From assembly GCA_037178625.1 (NCBI GenBank), contig CM074132.1, forward strand, positions 1,426,001-1,490,000: a stretch of DNA of 64,000 bases, given 5' to 3'. Positions 20,875 to 32,026 of this stretch are shown one piece after another. The translations under genes and the position numbers were made by a program. Source of the DNA: Skeletonema tropicum. Taxonomy: Eukaryota; Bacillariophyta; Thalassiosirophyceae; Thalassiosirales; Thalassiosiraceae. Position 1 is the first letter of the stretch. Each line of letters opens with the position of its first letter. Below the pieces are notes generated by a model. It saw only the letters and a program-made list of their open reading frames with translations, searched no databases and was not told where the DNA came from.

Positions 20875-21486
20875 CACGTGCCAATCCCACCCTACGAGCA
20901 GATTTGCAACAGGGGATGCTGCACCGCATTATTCATGCCATTGCAAATTGCCTACGCCATCACCATCCACCGCTGTCAAGGACTCGAAGCTGGATTCGAC
21001 AAAGGAGACCGCTGGAACCGCATGATAATATATCCAGCAGATGAGTTGTGGGAGATTAGCAAGTTTCTTGGAACAATGTACGTGGCTACCAGCAGAGGCA
21101 AAACACTTGGCTCCAAAGATCAAGCATACCCGTCGGACAGTGCCATATACTGGACCCGAAGCAACATTTCAACGAACCGATTAAAAAATTGCAAGAGAAA
21201 GCAAAATGGCCAGTTCTGCGAATCGTACAAGAAGCGAGCAAATTGGGTGAAATACTTGGAGGGGAAGGCAGAAGAGTCGAAGACGAGGTATAGCAAGAGA
21301 AAGTTGGAAGAAATCACAGAAACATCGTACGCAGCAGCAATCAAGGGCAATTTCATCAAAGACAGGACAGACCTGACAACCAGGATTACCAACATCATAA
21401 CCAACCCGAACAAGAAGTGGAAAGAAGCGAAGAAGGATCATGAAATCCCAAGTGATTACTTCGCAGGATCTTCATCTGGTGATTAG
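20875..21486 (+). CDS. Helicase exon 5 in HLE-3
   Basis: The frame is complete from the acceptor (GCGCACAG) to TAG 21484-21486. It has motif V and motif VI and a long basic C-terminal tail rich in Lys/Arg. Without exons 1-4 it cannot be a helicase. The TAG overlaps the first base of the 27-bp palindrome (21486-21512). Confidence 0.8.
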   Translation, partial: HVPIPPYEQICNRGCCTALFMPLQIAYAITIHRCQGLEAGFDKGDRWNRMIIYPADELWEISKFLGTMYVATSRGKTLGSKDQAYPSDSAIYWTRSNISTNRLKNCKRKQNGQFCESYKKRANWVKYLEGKAEESKTRYSKRKLEEITETSYAAAIKGNFIKDRTDLTTRITNIITNPNKKWKEAKKDHEIPSDYFAGSSSGD

Positions 21487-22006
21487 TAAAATTGATCACT
21501 GCACAGTTTTACAAAACAGACACTTTCTCACCACAAAGAATACAACAACTCAATTAAGCGTCTGCATCTGGTGATCAGTAAAACATCTGCAAGCGCACGA
21601 TTCGATATATCAAGCACAGTTTTACAAAAAGACATTTTCTCGCGACGAAGAAAGACAAAAACTAAATCGACTAACGCCCGTGTAAAACCTGTATTTCTTT
21701 CTCGTACAGACCGATTTAGATGCTCAAAAAGCGGCTTTAGTACAGTCAATTTCTCGCTTTCAACAGGTACTTCTTGCTTTCTACATAGGAACACATACAG
21801 ATCCTACGCCGGTAGTCTCTACTGAGGACTCTACGTGTCCCTAAAGTAAACCTTCTCACTAAAAAACACATGTACTGATTCCTACCTATAACTCTGTAGA
21901 ATAATGGGGGTGAAAAATAATGAATTTTCCCACCTGTAATAGAAGGGCACCTGCGGCCCCCTATTACGCTGCTCTGCACTCCATGAACGGGGGCCCCGAG
22001 GGCCGA

Positions 22007-23797
22007 TGAAGAAATTGACTTGGACGAATACGAGGAAGCGAGGAACGAGTTCAACCGCAACCTAGAGAAGCAGGGACCTAGACACAAGTTCAAGGTCAAA
22101 GTCGGAGGTACTGAGCTTGAGGAATTTGTGGAATGGAATGACATGTGTGAGTTCATTGAGGAGCAAATCCAGCATGAGGATAAGTCATGGAACTTCAGGA
22201 GGATCATTGGTCACAAGAGGGCTACCAAACGGGGAGAAATACCTCAAGTACTCATTCTATGGGAATCTGGGGAGATCACGTACGAGCCTATCACCGTCAT
22301 CTACGATACAAACAACTTTCTTGTTGCTGAGTATGCGAGGGATAATGATCTATTGGATGAATGGCAAAAGCAGTGCCCAAGGTTGAAATTGAAGAAGCTT
22401 GCGAACAACTCTAAGAAACTGATGCGTATGGTGAATGAGGCGAAACGCAAGAGCTTCAAGAATACTCCGATCTACATGTTTGGAGTGAAAGTTCCTAGGA
22501 ATCACGAGCAGGCAGTGCAATTTGACGAAGAGAATGGTGATACCCTTTGGCAAGATGCCGAGAAGAAGGAAGTTGAGCAGATGTTTGAGTACAATGTTTT
22601 TGATGATCGAGGCCATCGCAATAATACTCGAGAACCACCAGGCTACAAGAAGATTCGGCTTCATATTGTGTATGCTTGTAAGCATGATGGAAGGAGGAAA
22701 GCTAGGATTGTCGCAGGTGGACATCTTACTGATGCACCATTGGAGAGTGTATACTCTGGAGTGGTTTCCCTTCGTGGTATTAGGCTCATTGTTTTCCTTT
22801 CTGAGCTCAACGATCTGGAGGTTTACCAGACGGATATTGGAAATGCATTTCTCGAAGCCAAGACTACCGAGAAGGTCTTCGTCATTGCTGGTGGGGAATT
22901 TGGGGAGCTGAAGGATCATATCTTCATCATCGTCGGTTCACTTTACGGACTCAAAACTAGTGCTAAGAGATTTCACGAAGTCCTCAGTGACGTATTGCGA
23001 GAAATGGGATTCACTCCATGCCCTGCTGAACCAGATATTTGGATGAGAGCGATGAATAGTGATGGCACGGTAATGTCTCAACAGGAATTGAAGGAAGAAG
23101 ATCCTGCTTTCATCTATGATGGGGTCACAGTTCCTATCTTTGAGGGATACTATGAGTACATTGCCACATATGTGGATGATCTCACTATTGGTTCAAAAGA
23201 TCCCAATGCAATCATCAAATACTTGACGGATGTTGCAAAGTTCAAGTTGAAGGGAACTGAACCGATCAAATACCTCTTGGGATGCGACTATTGGAGAGAA
23301 GATGATGGTACTCTTTGTTCAGCTCCCAAGAAGTACATTGAGAAGATGAAGGAGACTTACGTCAGACTGTTTGGAGAAGAACCACGCTTCAAGAAATCAC
23401 CGATGGAACCCAATGCCCATCCTGAGTTAGATACTTCTGAGTTCTGTGATGATGAAGAGACTAGGATATATCAGTCGCTGATTGGTGCAGTACAATGGGC
23501 AGTATCTCTGGGGAGAATTGACATCACAGTTCACGTGATGACGCTTGGTAGTTTTAGAATTCAGCCTAGGAAGGGACATCTAGAGATGGTCAAAGGATTG
23601 TATGGTTACCTCAGCAAAATGAGTGATGCTACTATTCGGTATAGAACCGACATGCCAGATCTACGTGATATGGAGTTTGAGGAATACGATTGGTCACGTA
23701 CACCATATGCTGGATCCAAGGAAGAATATCCTAAGAATTTACCTTCGGCGAGAGGCAATCCAGTGCAATCGTTATCCTATGTGGATGCCAACCTCTA
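22007..23797 (+). CDS. COP-A reverse transcriptase (middle of Pol)
   Basis: The frame continues the integrase C-terminal/linker region and then RT. It contains the fingers/palm sequence LHIVYACKHDGRRKARIVAGG, the palm QTDIGNAFLEA (first catalytic Asp) and the YVDDLTIGS box with both catalytic Asp residues. The thumb/connection segment follows (YQSLIGAVQWAVSLGRIDI). It ends at VDANLY, where HLE-4 interrupts RNase H. This segment has no stops and its active-site residues are intact, so RT itself was probably competent until interruption. Confidence 0.9.
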
Positions 23798-24392
23798 TAA
23801 ACAGGGGTGCGCAGAATGTGGCGAGAGTGGTGGCGTGGTGGTGCCTGTGGCGGGTTCAGCGCAGGCCCTCGGGGCCTGTCGAGTATTGTGTCATTTTGTA
23901 GTTGGCCATTGCACTTTGGTTTGTTAGTAGTCTTTTTACAACGGAATTCGGCTATAAAGTTGCTCTGCAATGACGTTGGCCTTAATTGGTATAATTGTGC
24001 TGTGCACAATTTGGTACTTTGTGACGTAAGACGATTGGAATCAAGTGTACTAATTCCTTAAGTAACGAAGTTTACCACGTCACTCAGAGAAAAAATTAAG
24101 AAAATAGAGGGTGACGGGGATGCACACCGGAAAGAACGAAGAAGCTCATCGACAATCTGACTTAATTAGCCTGGAAAAGTCCTTTTTAGCACAAAACAAG
24201 CGATTTTTAGATCTAAATCATAAGATATAGCATCTAAATGACAATCAAAATGGGCATTTCAGCGGGGATAGGAGGGGGGAAAATCCCAACACTTCAAGTT
24301 GAAGTTCCGGAAGTAATTCAGAGCAAAGCACCGCACCCAACGAATCCGGCCGCACAGATCTCGCATAAAACGCAACAGCGCTCCACCAAATC

Positions 24393-24953
24393 ATGACCGA
24401 CGAACAACATCCAACTGAACACGATAACGACGACACCATGAACTCACCTGAAGCTACAGATGCAACTGAATCTGCTGTTGAATCTGCAGCTGAAGCTGTG
24501 GACGCAAAAAGCACGTTAAAGGAGACAACGAGTCCGCCAGACAATCAGATGAACACCCCCGGAAAGAATAACACACCTACCGATCATACTGCCGAGGCTG
24601 TCACCAGACCAACCACCAACAACGTTATCACCCCTGACAAACCAACAGCAGGTACAGAAACGACTACGCAGCAAGTCGAGGAAGATCGACCTGAGCATTA
24701 CATCAAAGGCACAAATACGGGCCTGCCAACAAAAATTAGTGCTACGGTTTTCGTTTGCTTCACCCATTTGGATCCAGAAGGCAAATTGGTAGCGGAGAAT
24801 GTAAATCAAGCGGTACCACAGCAAGAGAAGATACTCGGGCTATTGAAACTGGTGGCTACGGGTAAATCCGGCGACAACAAAGAAATGAACGACAGTCAGA
24901 TACACTTACACTTCAGCAAGAAAGCAGCGGAGGATGATTCCGCGGAAGATTGC
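24393..24953 (+). CDS. Gene X exon 1 in HLE-4
   Basis: Same 187-codon exon as in HLE-3, differing by a few substitutions. Exon 2 (25250-25588) reads two codons on from …DGIEG into helicase sequence in an unrelated frame before TGA, because the joint here has GG where HLE-3 has TG. Confidence 0.75.
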
Positions 24954-25249
24954 GTGAGTTTACTTTTGTTGAATCTGCGCAACGAACCATTTTGTAAAAT
25001 TGATCACTGTACAAATTTGGGAATGTTGATTCGTTGATCGATTGCGATGTTGCACAGAACGAATTTGTAAATTTGATCACTGTACAATTTTGGTAATATT
25101 GATTCGTCGATCGATTGCTGCAGCCAAACTACATCATGCTACTTGATTTGTATAATTGCTCACTGTGCGATTAAACGAATATTGATTTATAGATCCGTTG
25201 CTGAACTCACAACTAACACTTGATTGATGCTACTCCACATTAATAACAG

Positions 25250-25588
25250 GAGAAGACAGAACCAGTCAATGCAACTCATATGTCATTGATTGCATCCAGT
25301 GAAGAAGCGAGGACTAGTGTGGCTTACGGATTGCCATTCACGTATGTTCCAGAGCTATCACACTTAATCGACGTACTCAACGGAGATGATGGTAGTGGCA
25401 CAGATGAAACGAAAAGAGAAATATCAGAGGCATTAACTGCTAATGTGACAACAGTCGAAGGTCAACGAAAGCTTTTGAGCACTGCAAGAAAGCACCATTG
25501 GCTAGATGAAAGTCAAAATGAAGTCAAGGTGGCAGTCCAAGACGGTATCGAGGGAGGATCGCTCCGTTGGACCAAACGGAAAAGGTGA
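25250..25588 (+). pseudogene. Truncated gene X exon 2 in HLE-4
   Basis: It follows gene X to VQDGIEG, then reads about 12 unrelated residues (GSLRWTKRKR-type) out of helicase exon 4 in the wrong frame. The deletion joint is the same as in HLE-3, so both copies descend from one deleted founder. Confidence 0.8.
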
Positions 25589-25790
25589 GGTTAGCCTACC
25601 GAAGTACATTGTTGTGGATTTCCCTACATACAAACCACCACCAGGCGAGGACCCATGGGACAAGAACAACCCAACGGTGAGTAAAAGTTGACACACGAAA
25701 GACACAAGACAATTGCCACTCTCTGCGAAAACACTACTAACTCATTTCATACTGATACAAATGCATCCTACCCCAACTTATTGCGCACAG

Positions 25791-26402
25791 CACGTGCCAA
25801 TCCCACCCTACGAGCAGATTTGCAACAGGGGATGCTGCACCGCATTATTCATGCCATTGCAAATTGCCTACGCCATCACCATCCACCGCTGTCAAGGACT
25901 CGAAGCTGGATTCGACAAAGGAGACCGCTGGAACCGCATGATAATAGATCCAGCAGATGAGTTGTGGGAGATTAGCAAGTTTCTTGGAACAATGTACGTG
26001 GCTACCAGCAGAGGCAAAACACTTGGCTCCAAAGATCAAGCATACCCGTCGGACAGTGCCATATACTGGACCGGAAGCAACATTTCAACGAACCGATTAA
26101 AAAATTGCAAGAGAAAGCAAAATGGCCAGTTCTGCGAATCGTACAAGAAGCGAGCAAATTGGGTGAAATACTTGGAGGGGAAGGCAGAAGAGTCGAAGAC
26201 AAGGTATAGCAAGAGAAAGTTGGAAGAAATCACAGAAACATCGTACGCAGCAGCAATCAAGGGCAATTTCATCAAAGACAGGACAGACCTGACAACCAGG
26301 ATTACCAACATCATAACCAACCCGAACAAGAAGTGGAAAGAAGCGAAGAAGGATCATGAAATCCCAAGTGATTACTTCGCAGGATCTTCATCTGATGATT
26401 AG
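25791..26402 (+). CDS. Helicase exon 5 in HLE-4
   Basis: Open from the acceptor to TAG 26400-26402, with helicase motifs V and VI and the basic tail. As in HLE-3 it is only the C-terminal part. The stop overlaps the palindrome. Confidence 0.8.
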   Translation, partial: HVPIPPYEQICNRGCCTALFMPLQIAYAITIHRCQGLEAGFDKGDRWNRMIIDPADELWEISKFLGTMYVATSRGKTLGSKDQAYPSDSAIYWTGSNISTNRLKNCKRKQNGQFCESYKKRANWVKYLEGKAEESKTRYSKRKLEEITETSYAAAIKGNFIKDRTDLTTRITNIITNPNKKWKEAKKDHEIPSDYFAGSSSDD

Positions 26403-26922
26403 TAAAATTGATCACTGCACAGTTTTACAAAACAGACACTTTCTCACCACAAAGAATACAACAACTCAATTAAGCGTCTGCATCTGGTGATCAGTAAAAC
26501 ATCTGCAAGCGCACGATTCGATATATCAAGCACAGTTTTACAAAAAGACATTTTCTCGCGACGAAGAAAGACAAAAACTAAATCGACTAACGCCCGTGTA
26601 AAACCTGTATTTCTTTCTCGTACAGACCGATTTAGATGCTCAAAAAGCGGCTTTAGTACAGTAAATTTCTCGCTTTCAACAGGTACTTCTTGCTTTCTAC
26701 ATAGGAACACATACAGATCCTACGCCGGTAGTCTCTACCGAGGACTCTACGTGTCCCTAAAGTAAACCTTCTCACTAAAAAACACATGTACTGATTCCTA
26801 CCTATAACTCTGTAGAATAATGGGGGTGAAAAATAATGAATTTTCCCACCTGTAATAGAAGGGCACCTGCGGCCCCCTATTACGCTGCTCTGCACTCCAT
26901 GAACGGGGGCCCCGAGGGCCGA

Positions 26923-27391
26923 TCACGATATGCTGAGCGGAAAGGCGGTCACAGCAGTTCTTCACTTTCTCAATCAGACACCCATTGATTGGTTCTCAAA
27001 GAAACAATCCACAGTTGAAACTGCCACCTTTGGTTCTGAGAATGTTGCAGCTAGGACAGCAATTGAACAGTTGAAAGACTTGAAGTATACCCTTCTTTAT
27101 CTTGGGGTACCTATGATTGATCGATCGATCCTTATCGGCGACAATAAGACTGTTGTTGACTCAACTACTCAACCACATTCTAGACTTGCGAAGAGACACT
27201 TGATGTTGTCCTATCACTTTGTTCGAGAGGCAATCGCTACGGGCCACTACGCATTCGTTTGGTTGAATGGTAAGCACAATCCAGCAGACATTTTAAGCAA
27301 GCATTGGGGTATGCAAGCTGTTTGGCAGGTTCTTCAACCTTTACTCTTCTGGCATGGAGATACTTTAGATTGTCCAGAGAAACTGACGTAG
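26923..27391 (+). CDS. COP-A RNase H (C-terminal part of Pol)
   Basis: Continues from VDANLY across HLE-4. It carries typical copia RNase H sequence: SGKAVTAVLHFLNQTPIDWF, ETATFGSENVAARTAIEQ, the acidic ILIGDNKTVVDS, and the near-terminal KHNPADILSKHW. It ends with TAG 27389-27391, about 20 bp before the purine tract GATAGGGGAG and the 3' LTR. The domain looks intact. Confidence 0.92.
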
Positions 27392-27413
27392 AAGATACTC
27401 AATGATAGGGGAG

Positions 27414-27873
27414 TGTTGAAGTATGCATTTTCGTACGGGATATTTTAGATATTAAATAGAGAAAGGGATCTCTATTTCGGGATAGGTGTCTCAATCTTTT
27501 TTGGATGAGAACTTCAAGATTGGACACGTCGACTTTTCGACAACCGTCAACAACGCGCTTCTTTGATCATGGCGCTCACATTTCGAAGATTAAAATAAAA
27601 CAATAAACACCGTGTAGTAAGTAGACGCCGATGGCGGATCTTTCTCTCAGTAATACTTCGGGAATCGAGTAGGAATAGATGTGCCGTAGTGCACCAGTTT
27701 CCGGCTAGTTGAAGCTCTAAGAATCTTATCCCCAGCTATGTTTCTTCTCCCTCTTCCTCCGCCAGATCGGGTGTAACCTCTCGCCACCGGCCACGTTCAC
27801 TTCTTCAGGACCGTATGATATTGGGTTGACGCATCGTTTGTATGGCATTCGACAGATTACCGCTACCGCTAGA
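27414..27873 (+). repeat. 3' LTR of COP-A
   Basis: 460 bp, identical to 1330-1789 apart from one C/T difference (AGCTATGTTTC here). Preceded by GATAGGGGAG and followed by the AAACT duplication. Confidence 0.94.
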
Positions 27874-27878
27874 AAACT

Positions 27879-29394
27879 TCGCCGACGTCGGACACTACTT
27901 ACTACTTCTGGAAAGAAGAGGTCTTGGAGAGCTGTTACAGAAATAGTGTCTATTGCAGGTCGGTGGGACGAGTCATCCGCAGTAGGTTTTATCCATCCCA
28001 ACTTTAACACCCACTACTGATGACTCATCTTTCCTCTCCATAATTGACAACGTCTGTAGTCGGAGGAATGTGTATTTCAAAAATGACTTCTTACCTTTTT
28101 CCACCCAAATTCTTTGCGTGCAGTAATTCGGAATTCATCGAGAACGTCAAGAGTGTCCATTGCAGGTCGGTATGAAGAGTCACGCGCAGTTGGTTTTATT
28201 CGACGCATCGGTTGAGACGCCAAAACTTTAACACCCACTACTGATGACTCATCTTTCTTCTCAACAATGGCCACCCCTTTCGTCTCAAGTCAGTTCTTCT
28301 CCATGGAACACCGTTGGAGCAGGTCAAGAAAATAGCACAGAGAGTAAACAGAAAAGCAGCCTGAGCAGCCTTGAGGAAGCTTGTTGACACAAGTGCAGAT
28401 AAGCTACCTAGATATTCCTTTCTTTTCTAATGCCATCCTTGAAGTGATCACTTGATACTCGAGTGAGTTGTCATTTATGATTGACCAGAGCCCTCTTCTT
28501 CCCTGACAAAATACCGAACCCTTGTTGCACATCAACATCACTTGTATCACCGGGTGATTCTATGTGTCCCAAAGGGGACGAACGTTGAATTCGTTGTGGT
28601 GGAAGCGACTCATGCTTTAATAGGTCCGTCTTCGTCCTTGCCTTGGCCCTTCGGCATTCAACACAAGCCATGATAGATGGAATAGAGAGAATTACTTTAT
28701 CCTTCGTCAAAAGAGACATGCAAGTGGAAATGTTAGAGCATGGTTGAAGTTAATACGAGTCGGTGGCATGAAAAGAGTTGTTCTCACCAATTATTTTTGG
28801 TATTTGTCCGTTCTGTTCACAGCAGAAAATAATTCCCATCATGCTCCGTTCTTTGACATAATCCATAATTTATCATGTCCGTACAGTGGTGACGTTATAC
28901 ATTGCGGATGATGAGAGGGCAGGTGGAGGCGGCCGGCGGTCGGCAGCGTCTTATCATGGTCAATAGGTAACTCAAGCAGTGTTGTCCATGGGTTGAGCGA
29001 GCGAGGTGGTTGCTGTTTTATTTGAGTTTTGATGAATTTGGGGTGACCGTTTGCTTTTTTGAAAGTTGGATTCTCATTCTTGTGTGCAAGAAATCCAGTA
29101 CCCAGACCTTGTGGTTGGTAATAATGGGACTCCGTCCTAATAACTGAACCTGAACTGCCAATAATAGGAATGGATTGGCCTAAAAAATTGTCCCTGCCTG
29201 ACATGAACCTTCTCTCAAAAACAGCTGTTTTTTGCTGAGAAATCAAGTTATCCAGGATTTTTTTTTTGTTAGCACCTGAAGTAAGGCATTTTTTGCAGAT
29301 CCAGGATCTTCCTCTTTGTCGACTGTCATGATGATGATCTCTTCACTTTTGATATCTCTCAAGTTCTCATAATATTCGAACACTAATCTACAAG
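27879..29394. other. Host flank with an imperfect direct duplication, no supported gene
   Basis: A block of about 95-110 bp near 27945-28038 (GTCTATTGCAGGTCGGTG … TGATGACTCATCTTTC) recurs at about 28152-28262 with substitutions. Weak open frames occur at 28471-28719 and 28839-29246 on the minus strand, with no domain I recognise. About 29 bp near 29142-29172 repeat, inverted, the sequence near 1150-1185. Confidence 0.5.
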
Positions 29395-29762
29395 ATGATA
29401 AACGCCAATCATAAGAGAAATTATTCAGCTAGCAGGGCTGCACCATCACTGCACATTGCGTTCGGCAAGCCCCCAACATCCACCAACAACAAGTCACCAG
29501 CAGCCGTTACCCATGAGGCGGCACGAAACAAACACCCACTGCCCTTGGTCCCAACCCTGGAGGATGATACTGCAACACCTTCAGGCTTCAAATTATCACC
29601 TTCGTCACTTTGTTGCAATGCCACCAAAACAACGGTGCTACTTCCTTTATCACAGATGATATACAATTTCTTTGAGTGTGGTCAATGCTGTGAAGAAAAC
29701 TGCCCATTGAGTAAAATGATCAGACACAACGGTAAGGCATCATCATCCAATCGTTGTAGGTA
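29395..29762 (+). CDS. Unrecognised host gene, first part (interrupted by HLE-5)
   Basis: An open frame from ATG 29395 encodes a Ser/Thr/Pro/Asn-rich N terminus and a Cys-rich patch (FFECGQCCEENC). It is cut by HLE-5 within a Tyr codon (AGGTA^TCAT). Removing HLE-5 joins the frame to 41922 (…NRCRY then HNCVDKNVD…), so this is one exon split by a 12-kb insertion. I cannot assign a function. Whether it is the 5' end of the hexapeptide-repeat gene downstream is unresolved. Confidence 0.6.
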
Positions 29763-30294
29763 TAAACAGGGGCGCGCAGAATGGTGCGATAGTAGTGGCG
29801 TGCAGCGGTGTATGTGGCGGGTTCAGCGCGGGCCCTCGGGGCCTGTAAAGTATTGTGTCGTCATCTTGCTCTGTTGGCCATTTGCCGTGTGGCTTGTCAG
29901 TAGTCTTTATACAACGGAATTCGGCTATAAAGTTGCTCTGCAATGACGTTGGCCTTAATTGGTATAATTGTGCTGTGCACAATTTTACCAATTAGTCTCT
30001 TTACAATAGAATACGGCTATAAAGTTGCTCTGCAATGACGTTGTCTTTAATTGTGTTAGAATTGTGAAAATCATCTATCTGTCCATCGGCACTAGTATTT
30101 GTGTAGGGATTTGAGAGAAGATTGCAGTGCGCCTGATCAAATTATATATAATTGTGCTGTGCACACTTATACCAATTAGTACATTGTCCGGCAGTCATTC
30201 GTCGTCTCAACTGTTTGTTTTCGGATCAGCTGTTTAGTTGCGCTTAGTGTTCACTGTTGTGCATCTCTTTCACTTTCAACTCATCCACTCGATT
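29763..30294 (+). repeat. HLE-5 5' terminal region and subterminal repeats
   Basis: It holds the 5' tip, the GC-rich GGCCCTCGGGGCC hairpin (GGCCC/GGGCC arms), and two direct repeats of ATACGGCTATAAAGTTGCTC-type sequence (29917-29951 and 30008-30043). Two palindromes lie at 29961-29989 and about 30146-30173. By analogy these are binding sites for the element's Rep/helicase. No gene is seen before 30295. Confidence 0.85.
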
Positions 30295-30696
30295 CTATCG
30301 TTTCAGTGCGAGTTTTTTATTCCCTCTTTTCCATGTTGGTGCCGGCATGTTATAGTTCACCTCTGTATATAGTATTGAGCCTGGTACCATAGTGTTCGTC
30401 CTGTCTGTCTCAGTTTGTCCCATCATTGCAGCATAATTGGTTCTATGTCTCCCCATATCTTTTATGTAGTCTGTTATGATGGATTCAATTGTGTCCTTCT
30501 CTTGTTCTGTTTGTGCACCTCCCAAGATTCTATCTACTGCTAGTTTCGCTCTCTCTATGCTTCCCTCGCTCAGTTGCAGCAGTCTTGTTGCTATTCCAAT
30601 TCCTCTGTCATTGTTTTGCAGCTTTAGTTGTTGCCGTAAACTTTCGACATCGTTTTTAAACGCGCTGTTTGATAGCTTAGTTGATCGTTCCATCAT
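30295..30696 (-). CDS. HLE-5 small coiled-coil-like protein (133 aa)
   Basis: The frame runs from ATG 30696 or 30693 to TAG 30295. It is Lys/Glu/Gln-rich and predicted by eye to be helical (VESLRQQLKLQNNDRG…QTEQEKDTIESIITDYIKDM), without a known domain. Part of its 3' end survives in HLE-6 (near 60470-60540), so the gene belonged to the common ancestor. A spliced extension is possible. Function unknown. Confidence 0.55.
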   Translation of the reverse strand: MMERSTKLSNSAFKNDVESLRQQLKLQNNDRGIGIATRLLQLSEGSIERAKLAVDRILGGAQTEQEKDTIESIITDYIKDMGRHRTNYAAMMGQTETDRTNTMVPGSILYTEVNYNMPAPTWKRGNKKLALKR

Positions 30697-30940
30697 ATTC
30701 AGTGAGAGTATCGTAGTGAAATAACTTGCCCCAATTTGGTTCTCATCAGTGGTTTCTCAAGCGATTGTGTTTGTGGCTATTTTCTCGTAATTACATATTT
30801 CTTGTGTTCGTCGCCGAACTGATACACATGACCACAGATTCTTTTCTATTACACATAACTAAATACTCCATAACATAGACAGCTTTCAGCTGTCTCTCTC
30901 TAGACATCTCTCTTTGTTTTGTCGATGCTTCATCATTTCA

Positions 30941-31810
30941 ATGGTGTATATTAGATCGAGGGACGTTCGTTCATCTCGTATCGTTGTGAATCGCCCTATA
31001 CCAAGGACTAAGGTCTTGTCCTTGTTTGACAATTACAGTGCATCATTTTGTGAGTTGCATGCTTGTAGTAGTAGCTCTTGCATATCGGTTGATGTGTTGG
31101 ACGAAACCATCGTCTCACAGTTGTTTGGTTCCGATCAACGCTCTCTTGCATCGTTTCGGCTTGTAGGCGGCGTTTTGCTTCGATCGTCTTTGGCTGCTAA
31201 GCTGTTGAGCAAATGTGATGTTCTGTTCGACTTATCAATATGGTATTTTTGGGATTTGGTTGTGATGCAATCAGGGTGGTCGTTATTGGACGTCACAGAG
31301 CTCAACGCTTGTCTCGGCTGCGCCGATGTTCTTTATTTGGGGTTAGTTCGTTTTCTTCCATCCCAGCTGTGCAACCAACGATGTGTTTCAAGCCATTCCC
31401 CATGCACATCTTCTTTGTGCACTATTCGCTGCGAGAGACTGTTCTCTGTCGATGTAGCTTATGGATTGTGCTCCGACATCAGCTTGTTGCTTTCACGGAA
31501 AGCTCTTGTCATGAAATCCGTCGCTGGGCCAGACAATTTCTCTATTAGAGAACTGGGTCAACTCCAGTACCAATTAGATCTCCTGAATCGTATGATTGAA
31601 TGCAGACGTCCCATTTCAGAGACTTTTATGTTTTGCATGGATATCAACGCCCTTTTGGTGTCCAAGCGTGGTTTGTTGGACCGCGATTTTGACGTGTTCA
31701 ATTTGTCTCATATGTCAGAGCTTCTTGCTGACGAAGTCTTCAACAGCGTTCTTCTCAAGGTTTATTGTTTGAATTTCGAGCAGTTATCCGCTGATATTGT
31801 CGTGGACTAG
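30941..31810 (+). CDS. HLE-5 hypothetical protein (about 289 aa)
   Basis: Open from ATG 30941 to TAG 31808-31810. The sequence is Leu/Ser/Cys-rich with basic patches near the N terminus (IRSRDVRSSRIVVNRPIPRT) and helical stretches later. I recognise no family and see no transmembrane protein pattern strong enough to claim. A palindrome copy begins 24 bp after the stop (31834-31860), between this gene and the convergent gene X. Confidence 0.55.
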   Translation: MVYIRSRDVRSSRIVVNRPIPRTKVLSLFDNYSASFCELHACSSSSCISVDVLDETIVSQLFGSDQRSLASFRLVGGVLLRSSLAAKLLSKCDVLFDLSIWYFWDLVVMQSGWSLLDVTELNACLGCADVLYLGLVRFLPSQLCNQRCVSSHSPCTSSLCTIRCERLFSVDVAYGLCSDISLLLSRKALVMKSVAGPDNFSIRELGQLQYQLDLLNRMIECRRPISETFMFCMDINALLVSKRGLLDRDFDVFNLSHMSELLADEVFNSVLLKVYCLNFEQLSADIVVD

Positions 31811-32026
31811 TCTGATGTATCGTGTATCAATTTCTATAATTGTGCATTGCACAGTTTTACTAATTGGGCGAAGTTCTTATGTTATGGTTCTTAGTTTTGT
31901 TACTTTTTATGGTTGACCAATTGTCTCGTGTTTCATCAACCCTTTCCGTCGTTATAGCCTGTTGTTGGTCGTCGGTCAAGCTTTCGTTGTCTCTCCTTGT
32001 TATGCTCCCCATTCCCCTGTTGTTAG

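Larger units (their letters stand above)
18865..22006 (+). mobile_element. HLE-3: 3.1-kb non-autonomous element
   Basis: The ends are TAAACAGGGG… and …GAGGGCCGA. It is inserted at GATTA^TGAAG inside COP-A, and excision restores the reading frame (Ile-Ile-Asp-Tyr-Glu-Glu). It has the 5' tip, the first exons of gene X in the same direction as the helicase, then the last part of exon 4 and exon 5 of the helicase and the 3' tail. In HLE-5, gene X runs in the opposite direction, so this lineage is an internal inversion/deletion relative to HLE-5. HLE-4 shares the structure. Confidence 0.94.
23798..26922 (+). mobile_element. HLE-4: 3.1-kb non-autonomous element
   Basis: It is inserted at CTCTA^TCACG in the RNase H region of COP-A. 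Removing it gives VDANLYHD, the copia RNase H consensus, which proves precise insertion without duplication. Structure and sequence are nearly those of HLE-3 (gene X exon 1 at 24393-24953, exon 2 from 25250, helicase exon 5 at 25791-26402). The first ~150 bp are more like HLE-2 (GTGGTGCCTGTGGCGGG), so its 5' end may be recombinant. Confidence 0.94.
1330..27873 (+). mobile_element. COP-A: CoDi-like Ty1/copia retrotransposon, interrupted by COP-B, HLE-3 and HLE-4
   Basis: The span is bounded by 460-bp LTRs at 1330-1789 and 27414-27873 that differ at one position I can see. It is flanked by the 5-bp duplication AAACT (1325-1329 and 27874-27878). Without its passengers the element is about 5.5 kb. 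Order inside: gag remnant, aspartic protease, integrase, reverse transcriptase, RNase H, purine tract, 3' LTR, which is Ty1/copia order. The near-identical LTRs say it inserted recently, and everything inside it is younger still. It cannot be autonomous now: gag is largely missing, the protease Asp is Glu, and integrase is frameshifted. Confidence 0.95.
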
